Below, in pieces: positions 17,701 to 28,760 of a DNA stretch of 64,000 bases (its first letter is position 1; each line of letters starts with the position of its first letter). The stretch comes from Muraenolepis orangiensis. Its lineage: Eukaryota; Chordata; Actinopteri; Gadiformes; Muraenolepididae. Under the pieces are notes generated by a model, which saw only the letters and a list, made by a program, of their open reading frames with translations, was not told the origin of the DNA and searched no databases. The translations under genes were made by a program, and so were the position numbers. Where the stretch lies: positions 13,445,930 to 13,509,929 of the forward strand of contig CM051002.1 of NCBI GenBank assembly GCA_027704905.1, written 5' to 3'.

Positions 17701-19507
17701 ACCAACACGTTATATTTACTTTGTTACATTTACTCATGTAACCCTTTGAATCAAATTGTACTTGTACGAGTATTTATAAATGCAACATACTTTACACTTG
17801 TAGTCAAGTAAATTCACGCTGCTTTTATGGATTTATTATTTGATGTATTCATGCTGTTACGAGGCAGGTGGTCAGCTGGTTCCAGGTTGGCTGGCGCTTT
17901 GCTATCCTACAGCAGCCATGCCGCTACATGACTCTGTTCACAGCAGAATAATGGCTGGAGCTACAGAAAGGGTATGGCTTTCAAATAGCACTAGCAGCTA
18001 ATGGTTACAGATGAATTAACAGTATACAGTACAGCAAGCTCATGTTGTTCAAGCTCCAGCTCAACGCTGGTCTCAAGTTTACTCCATAACGGAGCGTAGA
18101 GCCAGTCATCGAACGGAAAATATCTACCACTGACCAATATTACTACGTTTGTTGCTTGCTATTATCCAAAGTATTCCAGGCGGTGAAACAAATTATTTGC
18201 AAAAGTCTTCTTAAAAGGAAATAACGTCAGAGAAGGAAAAAAACGCCATAACTGTTGTCTATTAAATTACCACCCTGTTATCATTAGTTTGCGCTAGTTT
18301 AAACATGAAAACCACAATGGCTGGTTTGCCTGCTACCGTATGTTGTTAGTATTTGAGAAAGTGTATTTATTTTCCGGTCTGAGATGCCAGTTCAAACCTA
18401 GTTTTGCGCGTTAATACGCCTTTGTTTACGTTTAGTTGGATTACACCATGGCATTTGTTGTCAAGATAAAAGTAACCTATAGTAAACAGCCCATTGAGCA
18501 GCCCGGTTCCCAATAATGCAGTCAACAAATGAGCACTTGCTGTGGCGTTGTGTCCTGGTGCTGGGGGCTCTGCGCTTCACACTAGACGAGTGCTTTGTGT
18601 TATTCTTACAGCAGTTTGTTTTTTGTTGCAGTTATGGCAGTTGTTTGTCATCCCCTGTGGTTGCCTTGGCAACAGTGCTGTATTGCAATATTGTGGTTAT
18701 TGCGAAAGCCCTACCGACTGCTACTTTACCTGCTGATGCTGCTCCTCCGTTAGCTCTCCCTGCTGGAGAAGCTGGCCGGTGGTTGAAATGCCCTGCAGGT
18801 CTTTCTGGGTGGAAGAAGCCATCTGAATCACCTGGCCTGTGGGCTGTCCCTGGATATGTACCTGAAGAGGATGGGAATTATTATCCGATCACCAAATGCA
18901 AGACTCATGAAAGTCTATAATGGAGGGCGGCCTCCCATGTAATCTGTATTACGTAATGTGAATAACTATAGATAGCCAGCATACCAATTAGGAACCTAGT
19001 ATGAAATAATACACCAATGTGGACAGAGTGGTGGAGTCTTCTTAAAACAATGCATTTGCATTATAACAAAATCGGTGTATATGCTTTATGAGGATGGTGG
19101 GCTTACTCACCTGCACTTGAATTTGTTGCTCAGATTCTTGGTGCAGCTGAGGTGATATCTCTGCTGCAGACACCTGTACCTATCAACAAGACAGGAGGAA
19201 TATGTGGCCTGGTTAGGGACCACACTAAAAGCACACCATTCATCCTAATGTTAGTTGTTGGTCTTACCGGGCAGGCCAGCTCTAACAGAGATCCGGCCAC
19301 CTCTGTGCTATCTGCACAGTTGGCGCCTTGCTGGTACACCATGGTAGTAGTTGTGGCTGAATGTCCCTGTTGGCTGAACTCCTGGAGCGTCTCTGGGCCC
19401 TTGGTAAGCGACTCTAAGAACTCCTTCATCTGGTGCTGGGGAACACTGCGGGCCTTCTGTCGCACATATTCATCAAATGACACAACACCACCCTCTTGCC
19501 CATTCAT
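14732..19507 (-). CDS. qrich1: Glutamine-rich protein 1 (stress-response transcription regulator)
   Basis: QRICH1 is a nuclear regulator with an N-terminal CARD-like region, a Gln-rich middle and a C-terminal DUF3504 (KCTD1-like/crypton-derived) domain. It shapes the PERK/ATF4 ER-stress transcription programme. Eleven exons splice in frame: 19268-19507, 19111-19179, 18730-18861, 16609-17643, 16226-16385, 15883-16037, 15665-15779, 15455-15563, 15200-15351, 15024-15114, 14732-14915. Total 2442 nt (813 aa; human about 776). The N-terminus (SFDEYVRQKARSVPQHQMKEF), the KKRKVD nuclear-localisation motif, SYVSIRPDLLTVDS and the C-terminal DUF3504 block (GRNDAYYLTPEPVVAPNSP, IVVREIQE) leave no doubt. 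The extra length is mainly the octapeptide array in exon 4. The first ATG has a Met-Asn-Gly context; at least one upstream non-coding exon is likely but not placed. Confidence 0.95.
17257..17610 (-). repeat. 24-bp coding minisatellite: about 15 octapeptides in qrich1 exon 4
   Basis: Consecutive units of the form G-Q/H-H/Q-I/F-Q-L/I-Q/H/P-D. The ninth unit is one residue short and the array ends in GQQIQIQ. Human QRICH1 has only a single GGQQIQIQ at this place, as I recall it, so the array probably grew from that seed. Units differ at synonymous positions, so the array is not brand new. Confidence 0.93.
17644..18729. other. qrich1 intron 3
   Basis: Non-coding, A+T-rich intron between qrich1 exons 3 and 4. 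No repeats or open frames of note; the plus-strand frames over 18516-18920 are shadows of exon 3 and flanking sequence. Confidence 0.7.
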
Positions 19508-22019
19508 TGTCACGCAAGACCTATACAGACACAAAATTTGTAAAAATGTGTAATTAATGCACCGATGTAAAAACAATATCCTGTAATGACACATTGTTTT
19601 GCTTTGTCGTGGGTGGTTCGTTAGTACATATACTACGTCCGCTGGACGACACTAGAACAACTTTGACATAAATAAAACAGCAGAATCGTCACATTCGATC
19701 ACATTTATTTTTTTAAGGTCAGCTATCGGTGTAGTATGCCATATTGAAACGTGCAATTCATTTCATAATCAATTCAATTTAAACATTTCCCCAGTAAAGG
19801 CCTCCGTTAAATGTAGCCTGGTTTAGGTTATGTACAAAAATACATTTCCAGCCGTCTAAAATACACACGAAATAGAACAATAAACATGATCGCATTTATT
19901 ATAACAATAGTAATAGCAAGCTAGCATAGCAGTGTTAGCCATGTATACATTTAGAAATCTTTGCTAGTATGTCTGAGCTGTATTTAGCGATTCGAAAGAG
20001 CTACAATATAGCTCACTTAAACTAAATAACTTTTGTATACAATTCGACACCAATGCGATCGTGATTAAAGTCCATTGTCTAACCAAGTGCTGTGCTAGCA
20101 TTAGCCAACACACTGGTCAGTCTCATGCTACCTTAAATAAAATGAAATCCTCTCCTTTCCGCTATGGCACGACGTTTAAAACTAAAAGGCGATAAACGTC
20201 TAGCTACGATCCACATGCCGTGTTGTTTCGCTTTGCTTACTATCCTTAACACCATGCCAAAATTCAGTACGAACAACGATGTTTAGCGACAAGAAGGCGA
20301 GATCTGACGTGTGCTTTTTTCGGTCCTACAAGTCAGGCTTCAATTGAAAAAAAAAAAGTTTTTACCAGATTCGGTAAGGAACGGGCGTAGTTATCCAGTT
20401 AAAAATATTGTCGCAATAATTAGTTGGTCATCAAATAACAGGTAATACGAATCATCATCCCTGGTCAAGGAGTGGTAGCATTGCGCCAAGGATTATGCAG
20501 TGTTTAACTGGAAAAAATATAAATTGACGGAAGTAGGCCCGAACGGGAACGGTCGGCCGAGCACTGCCGCACTGACTCTACAGAGAGGGAGTGTTCCTGT
20601 CCTGTGCCCAAACACGATGGTATATGATCACGTATAATGGGAATCCGTAGAGTCTCAAGGCTTCAGTATGGATGGATTTATAAGTGTCACTAATGTATTA
20701 ATGGTTTAGTTGTACGTGGTTTCAAATAAATCGACACGGCATTATGTTGGTCAATAACAATATTCACTCGATAGGTAGGTAGGCAGACAGAAAGAGACAC
20801 ATAAACAAGTGGGTTCAAACATATAATAATAATGGTGTCATTTAACTCATCCACCAGTTTTAGATTTCAAACTCATTTTTAGTCTCTTGAGAGACTGGCG
20901 CATTTCATGGTAACTAGGCTACTCTATACTCCGAAAGCATGACCTCTTGTAACCCATGCCCTTATATTACACGTATTTGTATACATGATATGTGCCTTTA
21001 ACACCACCAGTCTGCCTTAAAGAGCCAACCATGTGTTACTCTGGGCCTCCCCCTATTCTCCCCACAACAGACTGCCAAAAACGAATCTTAAGGTGGACCA
21101 AAGAGATGCACTAGTTGTATTCTACATCTGTGCTATACATGGGATAGGAAATAGTTAATTCCCACACATACGACTAATTATGCAAGGTCTCCCTGGGAGA
21201 GCCTTTTTTTTTTATACACAGCTGGAGTCAATATTACAACTTTTTGATAACTTTTGAACCATTCTCTAAAAGTAGTAGTTGCAAGTGAATGGTGTATTTA
21301 TTGATGTAATGTTATGTTGGCCTACTGTTGCATTGTATGCATGCAACTAACTATGTTGGGCTTCTGTGCCAGCAGCATACCTCTTGGTGTATTAGTCCAA
21401 CAGAGCTGTGGTAGAAAGAAGGACATAGACATAGTTTATCTATCAGACTTAACTATATATACACATACATGCATTTGATTTAGCTTTAACTGTCATAGAT
21501 AATAAGCAACAAGCAAGTTCACAGTTTACAGAACAATTGCAATTATTGTGTGTAGGTAATAATATGATGGTAGGCTGCAAAACAACAAGCCGGTGAAGTA
21601 ATTGGGCATCGGACCTCAGCTTGAGATACTTTAACTATACTATAACAATAAGCCCAGTAAAGTGTGACACTACACAACATGCTGCACATTACAAGTGCTA
21701 TCAGAGTCCAGATATTGACAAACGTGTGTACTGTAAAAAAGAGATTGGAGGTGTGATGTGATCAATGTTTTCCTAAAAGGCTAAATGCAAAGATCACCAG
21801 GTATGCACACTCCAGTGCTAGCATTCACAATGATCTTATTGGGGTTTTTTTTATAGGAAGAATATGTTGAGGTGACAATGTTTCAATTGGTTAAATGCAT
21901 ACCCTCATTTCACCACTCCTCTCTTGAAACAGTGTCACCACTCCGACCTCATTAGAGAAACCTGACCCTCAAAGTAGTGAGTGCAGCAGCAGAAACGAAA
22001 AAAGTATGGATGATGTTTC

Positions 22020-22620
22020 TATTGAACTGATCTCACAGACACAGAGACAACACCACTACACAGGACAACAAAGCCATCCAGAGGGTTGTAAGGATGGCGG
22101 AAAAGATCACCGTGTGTGCACTACCATGCATTGAGGAGATCTTTAGGACCAGATGTCGGAAGAAGGCCATCTACATCACAAAGGACCGCGACCACCCTGG
22201 GCACCATCTCTTCTCCCCTCTACCGTCCGGTCGCCGGTTCCGCAGCATTCGTACAAGGACTTTCAGGTTCAAGGATAGTTTGTATCCACAGGCAGTGGGC
22301 CTACTGAACTGCTAGGAGTGCTGCCAGTATCATAACATTGTCATTAACATTACACTCATACTTTACTGGACTTTCTGGACTCATTACAGTTACTGCACTG
22401 TTATGCACCGTACTGCACTGTATTCATGATGCTGCTGCACTACTGGCCCTTTAAAATGCTTTTGAATGCGTTTTGTATATATCATCCTTTTGTAACTTTT
22501 ATGTTTATTTTTATTGTGTATAGTATTTTTATAATATTGTGTTTTAGAAATGCATACTGTGGTAGTAAGCATTCCATTGTACTTGTACTGTATTGTACTG
22601 TAATCTTGAATATATAATTC
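22020..22620 (+). mobile_element. L2-like LINE 3' fragment (end of ORF2 plus 3'UTR)
   Basis: The frame over 22094-22315 ends with the conserved LINE C-terminus: an IEEIFRTRCRKKA-like segment, then HPGHHLFSPLPSGRRFRSIRTRT and RFKDSLYPQAVGLLN. This block closes ORF2 in fish L2-clade elements. It is followed by an A+T-rich 3'UTR with the AAGCATTCCATTGTA tail and TTGAAT. Strongly 5'-truncated and non-coding. Confidence 0.85.
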
Positions 22621-24569
22621 TGTGGACAGCAGCGATCAACCCTATGGTGGAACAAAAACAATCCGTTAGGGCTGTCGGAATAACCAAAAATCAACGACCT
22701 CTGTTCACCGAAGACAGCGTTCAACACAAATACATGCAAAGGCCTTTATTTTCACCCTCTCTCTCACCCATATCAGGGGAAGTGGTTGATGTAAATACTA
22801 TTTCAGAGGGTTTGTGGATTTTTGCTAAACAGAATTTAGACAATATTATTAACAATAATCAAACAGACCTGCTCTCTATGGTGCCCAAAGGCCAAGATCT
22901 CAACCGACATGACACAGCAAATATTGACATGCTGATTGATCAATGAAATAAGTGAAATGAGTTATGAGGGTCTGAGCATGCCTGAGCTCAGCTCTTGTGC
23001 TGCATTGAACCACCTCTAATGGCACTTATCTGCTATGGGACAACAGCCTTTGCCTGGGATTTGCACCTCTTTAGATCTGTGAATAGCCTCTTGCAGTTCA
23101 CAGGTACTGGACTCACTGGACTCTTCAAAACAGCAGCTTAAGGATAGACAAGAATGGTCAGATGGATTTGAGAACACAAGCTTTTAGGATAGTGTCTTTA
23201 TCAAGATTGGGAAAGGCCAGTTTAGACAAACAGGGAATGATGGGGAGATCTGATGCCAAATACCTGGAGCAGATATCATATTTACAGGGTAGGTATGAAT
23301 AACAATGCAGCATGTCACAAGTAGCGGCTGTGACTCATATTCAGTCCTGCAGTGGCAAAGAGTAGGTGAATGCGAGTGTATCCTGTCCCTCATAGAGTGC
23401 AACCCCCATCTCCTATCTACCTCATAGGCAGCATCGACAATGCACTTAACCAAGGAGACTTTTTGTGGGAAGTCTGTTCAAGTCCCCTCCTCCCACCCTG
23501 ACTGATATGGTTGACCCAGATGTAATTCACAGAGAAGGTACTACAATCACACTTAGCCCAGTGTCACCAACCACATTCATATGAAGGTTTTACATTGTGT
23601 GCTATGCTAAGATTGTATTTGACTTCCCAAATCCGTTCGGGTACGTGGTGTGCTGTGTTGGCAAACTCCTTTCCTTACAAAAACCAAAAAAGGTCAAATG
23701 TATCTTCATCTATCGTTGGGTGTGGTCTCTCACGTTTTCTTAATTTGATAAATCGTCTAGTGCGTGCCAGGAAAGCAGCTCCGTCAATCTGTAGGCGGAA
23801 TGGATTTCTCTGGAGTTTGTTGTTTGGGGTAGCCATCTTGTGGTTGGAAAGAGTAACTGCAAAGGTAAATATATCCAGATAGTGTTTTATTTTATTTGAT
23901 GTATGTCCTTGAAATGACAATATATTGTGTATATGCCACAGCATGCATTGTTACCACAACAGTTCTTCGCAGACCCATATGACCACCACTACCTCCAACA
24001 AGAAGATAAGTATTGCCACACCCATTGGCAACATGCCATAATCTCTCCGTCTTTCCTCAGTGCCCTCTTGTCTTACTTGAGAACCGGTTTGAAGGACACC
24101 ACAGATGATGTACTGCCCCCCCCCTTGAAGAACCAGCCCCGAAAGCTCGTTCTGTATCCCTTCCTTGACTTCATCAAATTCATGTAACCTCTTTCATTCC
24201 CCTTTAAAGCAATTGAGACATAATAGGATAGTCTTTTAGTCCAAACTATTATTATATCCCCTGTTGAATATTAGGTTTCTAGTCAACAACCCGACTTCGC
24301 CATCACTACCATCACCACCAACCATTAGTTAACATAGAGTAACTACTGTAGTAGCATGGCTGACATTTTTTTCAGGGAAAGATCTATTTCTGACACTTGA
24401 TATAGGCCTTCAACTAATGTCTCACTCACTCACATTATTATTCAAATACCTTCAGCGGTACTACAAGAAAACTTCGTTTGCATGGAATATCGTCCTGAGC
24501 ACTGGCGTTATTAATACCTTTTTGTAGTAGACAAACATTAGTAGACATTTAAACGAATATCACATCGTA

Positions 24570-24655
24570 TCAAATGTAATGCGGGAGCGAATGGGGAGTA
24601 AGCATTCCACTGTACACGTTTTACATTGCACAATAAAGTATCTTGATCATGACCT
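24570..24655 (+). mobile_element. L2-like LINE 3' tail
   Basis: Contains GCGGGAGCGAATGGGGAGTA and AAGCATTCCACTGTA followed by CAATAAAGTATCTTGA, the same tail block as at 6.8 kb and 22.6 kb. Confidence 0.6.
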
Positions 24656-24749
24656 ATTTCATTAAGGGAATTCAGTTTAAATGATATCTATATTATTGTA
24701 TCTTGTCGATATAATAGGCCAAATAACGTCTACCAGTTCACCTGCAGCG

Positions 24750-25240
24750 CTGAGCGCGTTGTGGTTATTGACGTGACAGTGTCATGACGTCTGGCGCGCG
24801 ATCTGACGTCACTCTTGGGAGTGTTCCATCGGGAAAATGAACGGTCATCAACACAGTCCTCCCAGCGCTCATGTAAGTTGAAGCTCGTAAACGCTACTTT
24901 TTTTTTGTTGCAAAGTGCTTTAACACTATAGGCAAATCTCAATAGGCTGTTGTGGTGTGTGGTGGTGGTGGTACCGAGGATACAGTCGATGACTTCGGTT
25001 GATCCGATTATTGGTGCTGTGGGTGGTGCGAGGTTCTCTGTCTGTAGCTTGGCTAACTATGGCTGAGGCGTCTTTTAAGCTAGCGACCTAGCCATCGAGT
25101 TAACTGACGAGCGGCGACGCCGACGTTAGGTCAGCGCGTGTTGGGGCGTCCCATGGTGGGCGATGCTCGGTGCCGACGGACAGGTCCTGGGTCTCGGACG
25201 CAGTTTAAGACCAACGGCGGGTTCAGCTCGAGACCCTGGG
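24750..25240 (+). promoter_or_regulatory. CpG-rich promoter with consensus CRE, tmcc1
   Basis: A perfect palindromic cAMP-response element TGACGTCA lies at 24804-24811. Two half-type sites (TGACGTGA and TGACGT) lie within 40 bp upstream. The element is followed by a short exon candidate ending at a strong donor (CAT/GTAAGT, exon end 24872) and a G+C-rich intron start to about 25.24 kb. This is inferred to be the tmcc1 promoter because the next plus-strand gene is tmcc1. CREB/ATF responsiveness is a prediction. Confidence 0.65.
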
Positions 25241-28200
25241 CTAGGCCAGTGTGGTGTCACTGTCTGCCGTGTCGGTGGTGCCCACTTTGTACTGGACATA
25301 AACAAGCTTGAGAGAGCTCTTACTGTAACACACTAGCAGGTGTAGGGGACTTTTGGCAATGGCGAATACCATTCCCCAGAACATGTTGAAATATCGAAAC
25401 ACTGCCATTGAGAAACAAGCGTGCCCTAGGTGGTTCTGTTTTGAATAAGAATAATGAAGCATGTCATGCCAGTTATCTGTGTAAAACTGTGGAGCGTTTA
25501 CAAAGGAGGAATGATTATCAGATTGCACTTTTTTTAAATTAAATTAAATATAGTTTGGCTCAATGCATATGTGCTTTATGAGCGCTAAACCACTGTTATA
25601 ACATGATGTATTATTAATTATTCAATGAACTTGTCCAGCGCCGCAACAACGGTTTTAGCCCTAAAGACCAAATGAATTCAAGGGCTATCTGAGGCATCTT
25701 TAGCTTGTAGCGTTAGCCACCTGCTCTACCCACACGTTAGCTTGGAGGCGAACCATAGACTTGATGAAACGCATGTAGTCATTTATAATAAAAACACTAC
25801 AGTCGTCCGCTGCCAAGTTTGGTGTCCCTTATATCGTGCCTGAAGTTTGAAAAAACAGGCCTGCCCAAGTAACTTGCTTTATGCAGCGTCTTTGCAAGAA
25901 TAGCTGATTCATTAATTTACAACATGCCCATATCTTCATGTTCTGCAATGTATCAAGTGCTGTTATTGTGGGAAACAACGTACCAATGCGGCCGTTTGAG
26001 GTTCATTACACCAACTGACATTCCAAGAAGGTAACATTTTGCTTAAACATGAAGCAAAATGCTTAAGCATTTCCTTTTGATCATAAATCCTATATTAACA
26101 TCAAACAAGCGGTGGTAATGCTAATGTATGAGGGCGTCCCCTGACAACTTGCTGTGATTCTCATATCCACTTAAAATAGTTAATTAAAATACACCACGTT
26201 GGTATTATCACAGTTGAACGTTATATCCTTTGTATTTTTTATATGTAATGTACTTAAATATTCTATTCCATAACGCAGGATATCAAGGCAGAATCATAGG
26301 CGTTGTCTGTTCATGTTACTAATCCTTGTGGGCACTTGATTAAACACCACAGCTAAATGGTACTTGGTAAAGAGACACCAATACTGATGATCTAAGTATG
26401 ACCTTGAGTAGCTGGATGTGCAGCTAGGCTGTCAAGAGCATGACAGCAAAATGTTCACTGACCCATTCCAAGCAGAAAATGCCATGCCCAGGGCCTCTCA
26501 AGGGATGCCTTTATATGATTGGCCATGAACACATATACAGCTATGTGTTTTTTTTTTTTACTCTTCTAAGTTCTACTACTGTGACCGAAAATAGACTAGA
26601 AACTAAATCTGCAATTAATGATGATGATGATTAATTAATGATGCTGTTAAGGTGTTATACGGCTACATTAGAAAGCAGTCATCCAATAGCCTCAATCGTT
26701 TCATGTAAAGGATCTCTCCATGTATGTTTAACAATGTGTTCTGTTTCCTCTACACTTGGAACTCGCCTGGTACATTTTGATAGGTGGCATGACATAACGG
26801 ATGCAAATACAGCGGGTTGTTAAAAAATTCACCCTAGAAGATTGTGCCATGATTTAAATTAAATTACTTCATCTGTGATTTCTTTTCATTTTTTTTGTTC
26901 ATTCCCTTAATTAACATTTTAATCACATAATGACTGTAAATATAGAAGCAGGTCAAGCGGATAAGTGAACCTTTGTGTCAGTACTTAACATTTAGCTAGT
27001 ACATTCCGTGATTTATGGCTAAATTAATTTAATGGGCCTGTTGAGCGTTACAGAATAGCTTGCACATGTTCACGTTGCCATAGCCTGTGAAATGCCTTCA
27101 TGTGAACACCACATAGTGTTTCTAGGCTTCCACAGATGGTAACATTTTGTATATATAGTGTAGGTTATAATATGTACTTTGTGCTACTTGTGACAGGAGA
27201 CACATGAGTGTGGAGCAGCACCATCCTCAAGTTAAATGTAACATGGATGAATGAGTTATGTTGAGTAAACACCCTTGTATTTATACTGCAAGGATTGTCC
27301 TGGGCCCTTTAAAGGTTAACGGAAGTTGCACAGTGAAGGCCTAGCCCTATATCTGAAAAGCAGGGGACGTCTTTCGTCACCTGCGTATTGAAGGATATGG
27401 TAAAAATTGTTTAGCAGCACTTTAGGCTATAGTACAGACAAATTGAATTTGAACGCAGTGGGGATCTGTGCTACAGTGCATTTTCCTGAGGGGTGCTTAA
27501 GGTGGTGTAATTGGTACAACATATCCCTGTTGTACTAGCCCTGTATTGAACAGTTTGTCTGCATATTCTCGTGGAGTTTGGGGCATCTTTAGTACCTTGG
27601 TAATTATGTTGAAACCTCCCTGATGGACTTGAACACATTTATTATCCTATGCCACCACAAAGTCAAAATATATTACCATTACAATGTTTCTATATGAATG
27701 TTTTAATGCCATTATTGTACACATGACTATTATGCATGTTATTGTTTGGCACTCTATCTTGGTAACTATGAAGACAACAGTTATAACACACGTGCATTAT
27801 TACTCTCTTTTACGGGTACTGGTTTATTATGAATACCATTCAAATCAATATAGCTGATGCTAATCTGAGTGCTTCTTGTTTAGCGACTCCTGAGTTGTGA
27901 GCCAGAAGAGGAGACGCTGGGCTAATGGTAAGCTGTCTCTGCCTCTCGCTCTCTATCTCTGTCTATTATGGATTGGTAAAGCTAAATCTTTTATATGAGC
28001 AGCCATTTGTATTTGAAGTTGTGATATGTTTCTCTGCAGTGTATCGCTTAGTTTTAGTTTTGAACAGAGCCCACCCTTGGACCCCTTATTTCGGTACTCT
28101 CATAAAGGTTCACATCATTTCTCTTCATTTGAGCCTCTCATAGATGTTGTACATGCTTCTTCTGTCATCAAACCATTCAGTTATGTTACTTTTGACTTGG

Positions 28201-28760
28201 TTTTTATTATTTCTGAAATGCTATTGGCCACATTTTTCGTCTGACCAAACCTACATTTCTAGAATGAATCAAAAACCTGAGCCAAAAGTGAAGCTACAAG
28301 CATTTCAGAAGTCATTCTTTAATTTAACATATCATTTTTTTTAACTTATAGTTTGTTCTTGTGTGTTGGGACTGTCAGACATGTCACTTGTTGTTTGACG
28401 GAAAGTGTTCTCTATTTTAAATTGACAATCTCGGTTCTGTCATCAGTTCTAAAATCAGTTTCTAAGGCCTATGTCTCAGTCCCAACTCAAGTTATGCTTT
28501 CTCATGTTATTTTAAATTATTCTGCTGTTTTATGTGTTGGTCTATCACTGTTGCATGCTGTAATCATTTTATTTTCCTTTTTTTTTTTTTTTGTACTAGA
28601 CGAACATTACATTGCGCCCAACCACAGATGCATGTTCGCTCATCTGAGCGCCATCCCCTCTGCCTTCCGGCTCTGAACCAGCCTTTCAGAGGGGGTGTGG
28701 CATCGGGGCATAGCTAGTCCCCTGCACCCCCAAGTCGCACTCTGAGACTGGAGGCCCGTG
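24837..28760 (+). other. Probable 5'UTR exons and long intron of tmcc1
   Basis: The candidate first exon ends at 24872. A candidate 44-nt exon spans 27884-27927 (TTTAG acceptor, GTAAGC donor). A third acceptor after a polypyrimidine run makes the coding exon start at 28600. The first exon contains an ATG (24837) opening MNGHQHSPPSAH, which continues into the second exon and stops there after about 13 further codons, giving a short upstream ORF. The intron between holds A+T-rich sequence with no gene. Exon choices rest on splice motifs only. Confidence 0.45.

Larger units (their letters stand above)
19508..24836. other. Intergenic region between qrich1 and tmcc1 (divergent)
   Basis: The first kilobase should contain the qrich1 promoter and 5'UTR exon; the region near 20.0-20.6 kb is rich in GCTAGC/TTAGCC-like words but has no defined element. 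The remainder is A+T-rich and carries LINE 3' fragments at about 22.02-22.62 kb and 24.57-24.65 kb. No splice-supported gene is visible. Confidence 0.6.

Noticed and set aside
23595..23944. Paired frames of 89-95 codons (minus frame MATPNNKLQRN...)
   Set aside because: No recognised domain, no splice support; possibly an old transposon relic but cannot be shown.
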